Source: Rhodobium orientis (GTDB lineage Bacteria > Pseudomonadota > Alphaproteobacteria > Rhizobiales > Rhodobiaceae). Taken from it: DNA of 64,000 nt. The notes under the pieces are model-generated. The model did no database searches. It was not told the origin of the DNA and saw nothing but the letters and a program-made list of their open reading frames with translations. The stretch covers positions 111,991 through 175,990 of the forward strand of contig NZ_NPEV01000002.1 in the NCBI RefSeq assembly GCF_003258835.1. Reading direction: 5' to 3'. The position numbers and the translations under genes were made by a program. Shown piece by piece: positions 51,272 through 60,323 of the stretch; position 1 is the first letter of the stretch, and every line of letters begins with the position of its first letter.

Positions 51272-52074
51272 CGCGCACCATGTCCGTCACCGCGCTCTCC
51301 CGCATCACCTGGCGCGCGCCGGCACTGACCGCCGTGCTGTGCCTGGCCTCGCTCACCGTCGCCGCGCAGGGCACCGATGGTACCCGGGTCTCGGCGCTGT
51401 CGACGCTCGTCGTCTGGATTCCCTTCATCCTGAAGGGCTTCCTGCTCAACCTCATCATGAGCATTCTGGCGATGGCGATCGCCACCGTCGCCGGCGTCAT
51501 CCTCGGCTTCATGCAGATCAGCCCGAGCGTGATCCTGCGCGTGCCCGCCAAGCTGTTCACCCAGCTCTTCCGCAATTCGCCCTGGCTGGTCATCCTGTTC
51601 GCCATCATGCTTCTGCTGCCGTTCCAGGTGACGCTGCCCGGCGGCGACAAGATCCTTATCCCCGACTGGGTTAAGGCGACCGTCGGCTTTGCGCTGCCGG
51701 TGATGGCCAATATCGCCGAGATCCTGCGCGGCGCCGTACTGTCGATCCCGTCCGGCCAATGGGAGAGCGCGGAAAGCCTTGCCTTTTCCCGCCGCCAGAC
51801 CCTGCGCTACATCATCCTGCCCCAGTGCATCCGGCGCATGCTGCCGCCCTGGATGAACTGGTACGCGCTGTTGATGCTGATGACGCCGATGGCCGCGATC
51901 CTCGGCGTCAACGAGGCGCTGGGCAACACCCAGGCGGCCATGGAGGCCGCCGGCTCCCACCCGGAATTCCTGATCCCCTTCTACCTGTTCCTGATGACGA
52001 TCTTCTTCGTCTTCATCTACCCCATCTCGATCTACACCCGCCGGCTGGAACGCCGCTTTTCGGCGGGGTCGTGA
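51268..52074 (+). CDS. Polar amino-acid ABC transporter, permease 2
   Basis: The 268-residue permease has five helices and the EAA-type loop ([20 protein letters not shown]). An N-terminal 40-residue stretch before the first family helix contains an extra hydrophobic segment, probably another membrane helix. ATGA overlap with permease 1; its own stop overlaps the GTG of the ATPase gene. Confidence 0.88.
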   Translation: MTRTMSVTALSRITWRAPALTAVLCLASLTVAAQGTDGTRVSALSTLVVWIPFILKGFLLNLIMSILAMAIATVAGVILGFMQISPSVILRVPAKLFTQLFRNSPWLVILFAIMLLLPFQVTLPGGDKILIPDWVKATVGFALPVMANIAEILRGAVLSIPSGQWESAESLAFSRRQTLRYIILPQCIRRMLPPWMNWYALLMLMTPMAAILGVNEALGNTQAAMEAAGSHPEFLIPFYLFLMTIFFVFIYPISIYTRRLERRFSAGS

Positions 52075-52850
52075 CAAGAGTGAGCCTGAGCATGCAGCCC
52101 GCATCGACCTGGACCCCGGACCAGCCCATCGTGGCGCTCCGGGACGTGCACAAATCCTTCGGCTCCTTCGAGGTTCTGAAGGGCATCGACCTTGAAGTGA
52201 TGAAGGGCGAGGTCATCTGCATCATCGGCCCGTCGGGATCCGGCAAATCCACCCTGGTGCGGACCATCAACGGTCTGACCCCGGTGACCAGCGGCTCGGT
52301 CACCGTCGAGGGCCAGGAGGTGCATGACGCAAAGCTCGACAAGCTGGCGCTGAGGCGCAAGGTCGGCATCGTCTTCCAGCAGTACAACCTGTTCCCGCAC
52401 CGCACCGTCCTCGACAACATCATGATGGCGCCGCTGCTGGTGCTGCGCGAAAAGAGGGACGACGTCGAGGAGCGCGCCCGCGCGCTGCTCGCCAAGGTCA
52501 AGCTCATCGACAAGGAAGACGCCTATCCGGCCGAGCTTTCCGGCGGCCAGCAGCAGAGGGTGGCGATCGCCCGGAGCCTCTGCATGCGGCCCGACGTCAT
52601 GCTGTTCGACGAGGTCACCGCAGCGCTCGATCCGGAAACCGTCAAGGAAGTGCTGGTCACCATCAAGGAGCTGGCGTCCGACGGCATGACCTGCGTCCTC
52701 GTCACCCACGAGATGGGCTTTGCCCGCGAGATCTCCGACCGGGTCTATTTCACCGACCACGGCCGGATCGTGGAAAGCGGCCCGCCCGACGCGATTTTCG
52801 AATGCCCCCAGGACCCCCGCACGCGCGAGTTCCTCTCCAAGGTCCTCTGA
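52071..52850 (+). CDS. Polar amino-acid ABC transporter, ATP-binding protein
   Basis: The 259-residue ATPase has Walker [11 protein letters not shown]-loop [13 protein letters not shown], signature [12 protein letters not shown] and Walker [13 protein letters not shown], as in GlnQ/HisP. The GTG at 52071 overlaps the preceding stop (GTGA), in line with the other couplings of this operon; an ATG at 52092 is an alternative. It powers uptake for the enzymes encoded on both sides. Confidence 0.92.
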   Translation: MTRVSLSMQPASTWTPDQPIVALRDVHKSFGSFEVLKGIDLEVMKGEVICIIGPSGSGKSTLVRTINGLTPVTSGSVTVEGQEVHDAKLDKLALRRKVGIVFQQYNLFPHRTVLDNIMMAPLLVLREKRDDVEERARALLAKVKLIDKEDAYPAELSGGQQQRVAIARSLCMRPDVMLFDEVTAALDPETVKEVLVTIKELASDGMTCVLVTHEMGFAREISDRVYFTDHGRIVESGPPDAIFECPQDPRTREFLSKVL

Positions 52851-52920
52851 CGCGGGCCCCCAAAAAAAGATTCCGGACGGGGTCACGCCCGAATTACGTC
52901 CGCCTCCAGGAGACCATGCC

Positions 52921-54954
52921 ATGAACGACCAGAGCCCCGTTCGAAGCCGGGACCCCTTGCTGCAGCCGCTAACGATCAAAAAGCTGACGCTGCGCAACCG
53001 CATCATGAGTACCTCGCACGCCTGCGGCCTCGACGAGGACAACTTCCCCCAGGAGGCCTATCAGGCCTATCACGAGGAAAAGGCGAAGGGCGGCATTGCT
53101 CTCTCGATGTTCGGCGGCTCGTCCAATGTCGACATCGACAGCCCGGACATCTTCCAGCAGCTCGACGTCGGCACCGACGCCATCATCCCGCACCTGCAGC
53201 GCTTCTCAGAGCGCATGCACGCGCAAGGGGCGGCGCTGATGTGCCAGATCACCCATCTCGGCCGCCGCGGCGACCCCTATGCCCAGGATTGGCTGCCCGC
53301 CATCGCGCCCTCGCCGATCCGCGAGACCCTGCACCGGGCGATCCCGCGCGAGATGGACGAGGACGACATCGACCGCGTCGTCAAGGCCTACGGCCGGGCC
53401 GCAAGGCGCTGCGAGGAGGGCGGTCTCGACGGCATCGAGACCCTTGCCGGCGGCCACATCATCGGCCAGTTCCTGTCGCCCAAGACCAACCACCGCACCG
53501 ACCGTTTCGGCGGCCCGCTGGAGAACCGGATCCGCTTTGCCCTGATGGTGCACGCGGAGATCCGCCGCAATGTCAGCGACGATTTCATCGTTGGCATGCG
53601 CTTCGTCGTCGATGAGGGCATCGACGGCGAACTTACCCCGGAAGACTGCATCGCCGCCGCCCGCATCCTGCAGAGCGAAGGCGCGGTCGACTTCTTCAAC
53701 GCCCTTTACGGCTCGATGGACACCGCAAGGGCGCTCTCCGAAGAGACCTTCCCGGGCATGGGGTCGCCGGCCGCGCCCTGGGTCGGCGCCGTCGGCCGCT
53801 TCAAGCGCGAGGTCAACCTGCCGGTGTTCCACGCAGCCAAGCTCTCCGACCTTGCCTCCGCGCGCTTTGCCGTCTCCGAAGGCCATGTGGACATGGCGGG
53901 GCTGACCCGGCCGCAGATCGCCGACCCGCACATGACCGCAAAGCTGCTCAGGGGCGAGGAGGACCGCATCCGCCCCTGCGTCGGCGCCGGTCACTGCCAG
54001 TCCGCCCACCGGCCCAAATGCCTCCACAACGCCGCCACCGGGCGCGAGCTGACCCTCAGCCACGACATCGCCAAGGCCGACAAGGTCCGCCGCGCGGTCA
54101 TCGTCGGCGCCGGCCCCGGCGGGCTTGAGGCTGCCCGCATCCTCGCCCTCCGCGGCCATGAGGTGCGCATCTTCGAGGCCGCCGCCCAGCCCGGCGGCCA
54201 GCTCCTGCTTGCCGCCAATGGCTGGCGCCGCGACATGATCGGCATCGTCGAATGGCGCCTGGCCGAACTGGACCGGCTCGGCGTCGCCGTGGAGTGCAAC
54301 AAGTTCGTGGAAGGGTCAGACGTCCTCGCCGAGTCCCCTGACCTCGTCATCCTCGCCACCGGCGGCGTGCCGCAGACGGAATTCGGCGCCGGAGCGCATC
54401 TGGTGCACAGCGCCTGGGACGTCGTCGGGCGGCAGGTCAAGCCCCAGGGCGACGTGCTGGTCTGGGACGGCACCGGGCGCCACCCCGCCCTGATGGCCGC
54501 GCATATGGCGCAGGCCGACGGCGCCAACGTGCAACTGACGACGATCGATGCGAACATCGCCCAGGATCTGGTCTATCCGGAAATCGTCCGCTGGCAGAAG
54601 GAGTTCGCCCTCTCCGGCCTCAGCGCCGAGGGGCACCTGCGGCTGACGGAGGTGCGCCGCACCGGCAACCGGCTGGAAGCCGTGCTCCTCAACGAACTGA
54701 CCCACCAGACCGACACCCGCCTCGTCGACCAGGTGGTCGTCGACATGGGCACGATCCCGATGGACGATCTCTTCGAGGAGCTGCGCGAGCATGCGGGCAA
54801 TCGCGGTATCACCCACCTGCACGCCCTGAAGGCGGTGCGGCCGCAGCCGCGAAAGGCCGAGGGTTTCGAGCTGCACCGCATCGGCGACGCCCAGGCCTCG
54901 CGCAACGTCCACGCCGCGATCTACGACGCCCTGCGCCTCTGCTCGATCAGTTGA
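52921..54954 (+). CDS. OYE-type NADH:flavin oxidoreductase (DgcA-like)
   Basis: This 677-residue enzyme has an FMN-binding TIM barrel (residues 1-350: LTLRNRIMSTSHACGLDEDN, FLSPKTNHRTDRFGGPLENR) with an Fe-S cluster site (CVGAGHC ... KCLHNAATG) and C-terminal dinucleotide domains (AVIVGAGPGGLEAARILA and onward). It resembles trimethylamine and dimethylglycine demethylation subunits (DgcA type), in which the first cysteine pair is CX5C. It would demethylate or oxidise an N-methylated substrate taken up by the transporter. AGGAG precedes the ATG at 52921. Confidence 0.82.
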   Translation: MNDQSPVRSRDPLLQPLTIKKLTLRNRIMSTSHACGLDEDNFPQEAYQAYHEEKAKGGIALSMFGGSSNVDIDSPDIFQQLDVGTDAIIPHLQRFSERMHAQGAALMCQITHLGRRGDPYAQDWLPAIAPSPIRETLHRAIPREMDEDDIDRVVKAYGRAARRCEEGGLDGIETLAGGHIIGQFLSPKTNHRTDRFGGPLENRIRFALMVHAEIRRNVSDDFIVGMRFVVDEGIDGELTPEDCIAAARILQSEGAVDFFNALYGSMDTARALSEETFPGMGSPAAPWVGAVGRFKREVNLPVFHAAKLSDLASARFAVSEGHVDMAGLTRPQIADPHMTAKLLRGEEDRIRPCVGAGHCQSAHRPKCLHNAATGRELTLSHDIAKADKVRRAVIVGAGPGGLEAARILALRGHEVRIFEAAAQPGGQLLLAANGWRRDMIGIVEWRLAELDRLGVAVECNKFVEGSDVLAESPDLVILATGGVPQTEFGAGAHLVHSAWDVVGRQVKPQGDVLVWDGTGRHPALMAAHMAQADGANVQLTTIDANIAQDLVYPEIVRWQKEFALSGLSAEGHLRLTEVRRTGNRLEAVLLNELTHQTDTRLVDQVVVDMGTIPMDDLFEELREHAGNRGITHLHALKAVRPQPRKAEGFELHRIGDAQASRNVHAAIYDALRLCSIS

Positions 54955-54993
54955 TCGGCGGCGCGGCGTGAGGGAAGCGCGGTTCGTTCTCCC

Positions 54994-56412
54994 TCACCCT
55001 CCGTGCGGCAGGGTCACGCTCACCTCGACGCCGTCGTCGCGACCAGTCGCCGGCGAACGTAGCTCCAGCTTTGCCGCCGCGCGCTCGGCAATGGTGCGCA
55101 CGATGGCAAGGCCGAGGCCGCTGCCGTCGACCTTGCCGCCGGAGCGTGCGAAGCGGGCGGTCAACCGGGTCAACTCGTCCGGCGGGATCACGGCGCCCGC
55201 ATTGGCGACCGTGAGGGTGCCCGGCGCGGTGAGCGCAACAGTCACCGGCGCATCCGCCGCGCCGTGTTTCAGCGCATTCTCGATCAGATTGCGCGCCAGG
55301 ATGCCGAAGGCGTCCGGGTCGAGGTCGGAGAGCACCGGCGCCTCGGCCATCGTCAGGTCGAGCCGCCCGGCCGCATTGCAGCGCTCGAAATCCCCGGCGA
55401 TCATCTTCAGGATCGGCCGCATGTCGCTCGCCGTATCGGTGCGCAGCCGCGCGCCTTCCGCGCGGGCGAGCTGCATCAGCTTTTCCGACAGGCTGTTGAG
55501 CCGCTTCAATGTGGTCTCGATCTCGCCGGCGCGAGCGGCGGCGCTCTCGTCCTTCGTCTCGGCCTTCAGCCGCTGCGCCTGTGCGATGGCGCCGGCAACG
55601 GGCGTGCGCAATTCGTGGGCGGCGTTGGCGGCAAAGCTGCGCTCCGCCTCGAAGGCGGCCTTTAGCCGGGCAAGCAACGCGTTGATGCTGCCGACGATCG
55701 GCGTCAGCTCGCTCGGCAGCCCGTGGTCGGCGAGGGGGGAGAGGTGCCGCGCGTCCCGGTCGCCGAGGTCGTCGCGCAGCTTGCGCACCGGCGTCAGGCT
55801 GCCGCGCACGACGAAGAAGATGGCAAGGATGCTGAGCGGGATGACGGCAAGGAGCGGCCAACTGAGACCCATCGCCATTTCCCGCGCCACGGCGGCGCGC
55901 CGCGACAGGGGCTCTGCCATGACGATATAGACGTCGCGCCGGCGCGTGCGGTCGTAGAAGAACTTGTAGCCCTTTGCCTCGAAAAACCCTTCTCGCTCGA
56001 ACGGCGGAAAGAAGGAGGGATCGACGCCGTCGGAAATCGCGATGACCTCGCGCGCCTCGTCGAAGATCGCGTAGCGATAATTGTCCCGGGCCTCCGGCAG
56101 GCTGTCTTCGATATTCGCCGCGCCGCCGTCGCCGGGGCGGGTCTCCTGCTGCCATCGCCGCCAGCCCCAGCCGCGGCCGCGACCTTGCCCCCGGCCTTGT
56201 CCCAAGCCGCGCCCGGGTCCGGGACCGCGCCTCTCATGCATGACCAGCGGCAACATCCGGTGCGCGGTGTCGCGCAGCGCTGCGTCGAAGACCACCTCCA
56301 TCTCGCGCTGGAGCTGCTTTGCCATGATCGCGGCGGCGGCGAGCCACAGAAGGGTGACCGCGACGCCGAGCGCCAGAGCCAGCCGCAGAAGGAGCGAGCG
56401 CGGCCGCTTCAT
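54994..56412 (-). CDS. Sensor histidine kinase (QseC/PmrB-like)
   Basis: This 472-residue membrane kinase has helices at about 8-30 and 180-200, a periplasmic sensor between them, HAMP, HisKA (AHELRTPVAGA) and an ATPase domain (NLIENALKHG, GSGLGLAIVR). Its sensor holds a Gly/Arg/Trp-rich run (GPGPGRGLGQGRG and then WGWRRW) resembling the Gly/Trp-rich protein encoded next to the pair. The start overlaps the regulator's stop by 4 bases (ATGA). Confidence 0.87.
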   Translation of the reverse strand: MKRPRSLLLRLALALGVAVTLLWLAAAAIMAKQLQREMEVVFDAALRDTAHRMLPLVMHERRGPGPGRGLGQGRGQGRGRGWGWRRWQQETRPGDGGAANIEDSLPEARDNYRYAIFDEAREVIAISDGVDPSFFPPFEREGFFEAKGYKFFYDRTRRRDVYIVMAEPLSRRAAVAREMAMGLSWPLLAVIPLSILAIFFVVRGSLTPVRKLRDDLGDRDARHLSPLADHGLPSELTPIVGSINALLARLKAAFEAERSFAANAAHELRTPVAGAIAQAQRLKAETKDESAAARAGEIETTLKRLNSLSEKLMQLARAEGARLRTDTASDMRPILKMIAGDFERCNAAGRLDLTMAEAPVLSDLDPDAFGILARNLIENALKHGAADAPVTVALTAPGTLTVANAGAVIPPDELTRLTARFARSGGKVDGSGLGLAIVRTIAERAAAKLELRSPATGRDDGVEVSVTLPHGG

Positions 56413-57068
56413 GGAGTGGCCAGCCGGTAGCCGAGGCCGCGTTCGGTCTCGATCAGTTCGCGGCCGAGCTTCTTGCGCAGGCGGCTGATATGGACCTCGA
56501 TGGTGTTGCTCTCGATGACGTCGTCGAAGCTGTAGAGGTGCTCCTCGAGCTGGGCCTTCGACAGCAGCCGGCCCCTGGCCTGCACGAAGGCCTCGAACAG
56601 CGCCCATTCCCGCGCCGTCAGGGTCACCGGCGTTCTATCGCGCCTGACCGTCTTGGCGGCAAGGTCGACTTCGAGGGAGCCCAGATGCACCAGCGGGTTC
56701 GGGTTGCCCGTATAGCGCCGGGCGACGGAGCCGATGCGGGCGGAGAGCTCTGACAGGTCGAAGGGCTTGACCATATAGTCGTCGGCGCCGGCATTGAGCC
56801 CCTCGATCCGGTCCGACACCTGGTCGAGCGCGGTCAGGATGATCACCGGCGTCGCGTCACCGCGCGCCCGCAGCGCCTTCAGGAACGGCACGCCGCGCCC
56901 GTCCGGCAGCATCAGGTCGAGGAGCACCAGGTCGAAGACGCCGACGGCGAGCGTTTCCTCCGCCATGTCGAGCCGCGTCGCCCAGTCGGCCGAATGGCCG
57001 TCGGCCTTGAGCTGGTCGTGCACCGCGGCGCCCAGCACCGTGTCGTCCTCGACGAGAAGGATTCGCAT
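56409..57068 (-). CDS. Response regulator (QseB/PmrA-like)
   Basis: This 219-residue OmpR-family regulator has a receiver (Asp in LVLLDLMLPDGRG) and a winged-helix domain ending IETERGLGYRLATP. The ATG at 57068 (MRILLVEDD) is chosen over an upstream one that adds eight unlikely residues. It probably binds the CTGA-type direct repeats found before this gene, before the Gly-rich gene and before the DUF4405 gene. Confidence 0.9.
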   Translation of the reverse strand: MRILLVEDDTVLGAAVHDQLKADGHSADWATRLDMAEETLAVGVFDLVLLDLMLPDGRGVPFLKALRARGDATPVIILTALDQVSDRIEGLNAGADDYMVKPFDLSELSARIGSVARRYTGNPNPLVHLGSLEVDLAAKTVRRDRTPVTLTAREWALFEAFVQARGRLLSKAQLEEHLYSFDDVIESNTIEVHISRLRKKLGRELIETERGLGYRLATP

Positions 57069-57109
57069 GGGTGTTCCTTTTTTGCGAACCACCCTACTGC
57101 GCCTCGATC

Positions 57110-57158
57110 CTGACAGGAAGCTGAAGCGGTTTTGCGTAGCTCGTCAGCAACGCTTCAG
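57110..57158. promoter_or_regulatory. Two divergent response-regulator boxes
   Basis: CTGACAGGAAGCTGAAG (57110-57126) holds CTGA words 11 bases apart on the plus strand. CGTCAGCAACGCTTCAG (57142-57158) is the same design on the other strand (CTGAAG, then CTGACG, also 11 apart). This period is typical of OmpR/PmrA-type tandem half-sites. One box each may serve the regulator gene and the Gly-rich gene. Confidence 0.65.
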
Positions 57159-57204
57159 CCCGCGGGCGGAGGTTTTGGCTATCGATCCACCAATGGAGGT
57201 TGCC

Positions 57205-57588
57205 ATGAAACCCGCACTCAAAACCCTTCTCGCCGCGACCGTGCTCGCCGTGTCGCTGTCGCCCTTCGCCGGGGCATCGGCCCAGACGTCGCAGCAGCCC
57301 GCCGCCAACGCGCAGACCCAGCAGCAGACCCTGCCGGCCCAGGCGCAGCCCGGCCCGAACACCTACGGCCAGCCCGGCCCCGGATGGGGCGGCCGTGGAT
57401 GGGGCGGCCCCGGTTGGGGCGGCCAGGGCTGGCGTGGCCGTGGCTGGGGCGGTCCCGGCTGGGGCCGCGGCGGATGCTATCGCGGCCGCGGCTATGGCCG
57501 GGGCGGCTATGGCTACGGATACGGACGACGTGGCTACGGCTATGGCGGTTGCCGCGGCAATTGCCCTCGCTGGTCCGGCCCCTATTGA
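57205..57588 (+). CDS. Exported Gly/Trp/Tyr-rich protein
   Basis: The 127-residue protein has a signal peptide (cleaved after ASA near 25), a Gln-rich stretch (about 27-47) and a C-terminal half of GWGGRGWGG- and GYGYGYGRRG-type repeats with three cysteines. It looks like an unstructured, aromatic-rich secreted protein. GGAGG lies 5 bases before the ATG. It faces the QseB-like regulator across two shared operator boxes and is followed by a terminator, so it is the probable target of that system. Metal-binding is possible. Confidence 0.72.
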   Translation: MKPALKTLLAATVLAVSLSPFAGASAQTSQQPAANAQTQQQTLPAQAQPGPNTYGQPGPGWGGRGWGGPGWGGQGWRGRGWGGPGWGRGGCYRGRGYGRGGYGYGYGRRGYGYGGCRGNCPRWSGPY

Positions 57589-57653
57589 TCGTCTCCCGCC
57601 GACGCCGGGCGCGGTCGCCGCGCCCGGCACCGCCATTCCGAGCAAAAAGAAAA

Positions 57654-57684
57654 GCCCGCCCGATCCGTTCGGCGGGCATTTTTT
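57654..57684 (+). terminator. Rho-independent terminator, first of two
   Basis: A 7-bp stem (57654-57660 with 57671-57677) is followed by TTTTTT and preceded by a purine run, so it may act in both directions. It ends the Gly-rich transcript. Confidence 0.82.
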
Positions 57685-57702
57685 CGTCCGGCAAGAAAAG
57701 CC

Positions 57703-57735
57703 CCTCCGCCGACTGCGCGCCGGCGGAGGTTTTTT
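57703..57735. terminator. Rho-independent terminator, second of two
   Basis: A 9-bp stem (57703-57711 with 57721-57729) is followed on the plus strand by TTTTTT. On the minus strand it ends 3 bases beyond the DUF4405 stop and runs into GGCTTTTCTT, so it probably serves that gene as well. Confidence 0.78.
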
Positions 57736-57738
57736 CGT

Positions 57739-58236
57739 CTACTGACCTTTGGCGGAGAGGGTCCTGGCCATGTCCATGAACGACTTGCCGGAACTCTGGG
57801 CGATCGCGTTGAGCGACTGGCCCGGCGCAATCTTGTAGCCGGCGGCGGCCAGTTTCTGCGTCAGCGCCTCTTCGGTAGTGCCGAGCGCGGGGGCGACCGC
57901 GGCCGGCGTCTGCTGCATGATCTGGCGCGACAGCGCAAAGACCGGGGGGCCGCCGCGGCCGGCATTGCCGGTCGGAATGAAGAAGATCGCCGAGGCGAGC
58001 ACTGAGACGACGGCGGAGAGGAACAGCGGGCGTCCCTTCAGGTAGAGCGTCATCGGCCGCCAGTTGCGCCAGACATGGAGCACGAAGGGGACGATGAGCA
58101 CCATCGACAGCCATTCGTGGATGCCGTGGAACGCCGACGGGCCGACATGGAAGAAAAGGGCGATGCCGGAGACCAGCGAGACGATGAAGAGGGTGATCGT
58201 CGCTGGCGTTGCATAGCGCATCAGGAGAGCGGTCAT
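57739..58236 (-). CDS. DUF4405 domain membrane protein
   Basis: This 165-residue protein has three membrane helices in its first 95 residues (RYATPATITLFIVSLVSGIA, then HEWLSMVLIVPFVLHVWRNW with the family histidines, then LFLSAVVSVLASAIFF) and a soluble C-terminal part of 65 residues (ALGTTEEALTQKLAAAGYKI), which resembles small domains found in such proteins. Histidines in the helices suggest haem binding, as in cytochrome-b-like members. The ATG at 58236 gives the compact form. A regulator box 104 bases upstream links it to the neighbouring two-component system. Confidence 0.75.
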   Translation of the reverse strand: MTALLMRYATPATITLFIVSLVSGIALFFHVGPSAFHGIHEWLSMVLIVPFVLHVWRNWRPMTLYLKGRPLFLSAVVSVLASAIFFIPTGNAGRGGPPVFALSRQIMQQTPAAVAPALGTTEEALTQKLAAAGYKIAPGQSLNAIAQSSGKSFMDMARTLSAKGQ

Positions 58237-58339
58237 TTCGGGTATTCCTGTTTCTCGGACGCGTTTTTCGCGAAGCCGGTGGGAGAACGGCAGGTCCGGG
58301 CGCATCGCCCGGCCTCGGAAACGAGAAAACCCTTTCTGC

Positions 58340-58356
58340 CTGACGGGAGGCTGAAG
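58340..58356 (-). promoter_or_regulatory. Response-regulator box upstream of the DUF4405 gene
   Basis: CTGACGGGAGGCTGAAG (58340-58356) differs at two bases from the box at 57110 and has the same 11-base period. It is in the same orientation and places the DUF4405 gene in the same regulon. Confidence 0.62.
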
Positions 58357-58454
58357 CGCGATCCGCCTGGCCGAATTTTCATATGTCAGGAAACGCCGGG
58401 CCGCTCGAGGGCGGCACCGGGAGACATGTCGAAGGCGGTGTCGCGAAGGGGGGG

Positions 58455-60296
58455 CTATGCGGTCTTGGCGGCCATCGCGGCCATATAGCTGCGCCAGCCG
58501 CCGAAGGCGGTGATCTCCCGCGCCCCCTTGAGGCCGGCGGCCTCGCACAGGAACCCCTTGACCTCCTCGCCGCTCTCAAGGGTCAGCGTGCCGATGCCGA
58601 GCGGGCTTTTGACGCCGTCCATGAAGGCCCCGAAGCGGGATTTCGGCACGGCCCAGGTCTCCAACTCCACCGCCGCGCCGTCGCTGTCGCGCACCAGCCC
58701 CGGCTTGAAGGGCGGCCCGCCCGCAAGGGCATGGAGGCGATAGAAGGGCGCGGTCCGGGTGGCGCGCAGGAACCGCGCGCCGAGCCGCGTCAGTTCGCCG
58801 TTCAGCGGCATGCCCGACATGTGCGCGCCGACGACGGCAAGCTCGATCTCGTCCGCGGCCGGCCCGGACGACAGGGGGGCGGCCTGCGGCAGCGATGCCC
58901 CGGTCGCGCCGAGCGTCGTTCCAGAGCGCGCATGGATCTCGCGCGCCAGCGCCGCGATGGCGGCGTCCCGGCCGGCGCGGGCGAGAAGCGTGATGCTGCC
59001 CGGCCGGCCGTCCGCGCGGAGCGGCGTCGGCACGGCGATGCCGCACATGTCGAGGAGGTTGACGAAGTTGGTGTAGGTGCCGAGCCGGGCATTGGTGCCG
59101 ACGGGATCGGCGGCGATCTCGTCGACCGTGTAAAAGGTCGGGATGGTCGGCACGCAGAGCGCATCGAGGGAGGCCGTGGCGGACGCCGTCGCCTTTTCCA
59201 GCGCCTTCAGCCGGTAGATGGCGCGAAAGAGGTCGGCCGCGCTCATGTCGCGGCCCTTTTCGATGATCTCGCGGGTGACCGGGTGAACGGCCTCCGGCTG
59301 CGCTGCCAGCATGTCTTCCAGCACCGCGAACCGCTCCGCGACCCAGGGGCCCTCATAGAGCATCTGCGCGGTCTCATAGAACGGCGCGAAATCAAGTTCG
59401 ACGAGGTCTCCGCCGAGCGTCTCGACGAGCCGCAGGGCCTCAAGGAATGAGCGCTCCTGATCGGCGTCGCCGAAGAATTCTCGCGAGGCGGCATCGGGAA
59501 CGCCGATGCGGAAGGACGGCGGCGGGCCGGAGAGGGGGCCGGTCGCAATGCTGCGCGAATAGGCATCCTCCGGATCGGGACGGGCGGCGGCCCGGTAGGC
59601 CAGATAGGCGTCGTCGACGGTGAGGGCGAGCACCGATACGGTGTCGAGGGACCGGCAGGCCGGCACGACGCCGGTGGAGGAAATCGCGCCGAGCGTCGGT
59701 TTCAGGCCGACGATGTTGTTGTAGGCGGCCGGAACGCGGCCGGAGCCGGCGGTGTCGGTGCCGAGCGCGAAGGCAACGATACCGCGGGCAACGGCGACCG
59801 CGGAGCCGGAACTGGACCCGCCCGGCGCGAGACTAGGGTCGACCGCGTTGCGCGGCGCGGGAAACGGCGTCCGGAGGCCGACGAGCCCGGTCGCGAACTG
59901 GTCGAGATTGGTCTTGCCGATGAGGATCGCGCCGGCCGCGCGCAGCGCCGCGACGCAAAAGGCATCGCGTTCGGCCGTGTAGGCGTAGGCGGGGCAGGCC
60001 GCCGTGGTGGTCCGGCCGCCAACGTCGATATTGTCCTTGACCGCAAAGGGAATGCCCCAGAGCGGCTTTGCGGCCGGATCGAAGGGGCCGAGGGCGGAAG
60101 CCTGGGCGAGGAGGGAGGCGCGGCTTTCCACATAAAGGAAGATGCCGTCGTCGTCCGCCTCTTTGAGGCGGCCGAGGACCTCGTCGACGACCGCCTCGGG
60201 GGCAAGGCCGGCGGCGTAGGCGGCATGCAGGGTGGGCACCGTGAAGGGACCGGTGACGGCCCCCTCGGCGTGAGGCGACGTTGCGAGCGTTTCCAT
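58455..60296 (-). CDS. atzF: Allophanate hydrolase
   Basis: This 613-residue amidase-signature enzyme hydrolyses allophanate to ammonia and carbon dioxide, completing urea or cyanuric acid use. Catalytic residues are visible: K87 in FAVKDNID, the cis-Ser in GGSSSGSA (161-165) and the nucleophile S185 in TAGSGRVPA. The C-terminal 170-residue domain, typical of AtzF/DUR1,2, is complete (ENGELTRLGARFL and FCEAAGLKG-like segments). It follows the nitrilase gene on the same strand, 27 bases away. Confidence 0.9.
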   Translation of the reverse strand: METLATSPHAEGAVTGPFTVPTLHAAYAAGLAPEAVVDEVLGRLKEADDDGIFLYVESRASLLAQASALGPFDPAAKPLWGIPFAVKDNIDVGGRTTTAACPAYAYTAERDAFCVAALRAAGAILIGKTNLDQFATGLVGLRTPFPAPRNAVDPSLAPGGSSSGSAVAVARGIVAFALGTDTAGSGRVPAAYNNIVGLKPTLGAISSTGVVPACRSLDTVSVLALTVDDAYLAYRAAARPDPEDAYSRSIATGPLSGPPPSFRIGVPDAASREFFGDADQERSFLEALRLVETLGGDLVELDFAPFYETAQMLYEGPWVAERFAVLEDMLAAQPEAVHPVTREIIEKGRDMSAADLFRAIYRLKALEKATASATASLDALCVPTIPTFYTVDEIAADPVGTNARLGTYTNFVNLLDMCGIAVPTPLRADGRPGSITLLARAGRDAAIAALAREIHARSGTTLGATGASLPQAAPLSSGPAADEIELAVVGAHMSGMPLNGELTRLGARFLRATRTAPFYRLHALAGGPPFKPGLVRDSDGAAVELETWAVPKSRFGAFMDGVKSPLGIGTLTLESGEEVKGFLCEAAGLKGAREITAFGGWRSYMAAMAAKTA

Positions 60297-60323
60297 GGCT
60301 GTCGTGGCGTTTCCGGCGGGCCG

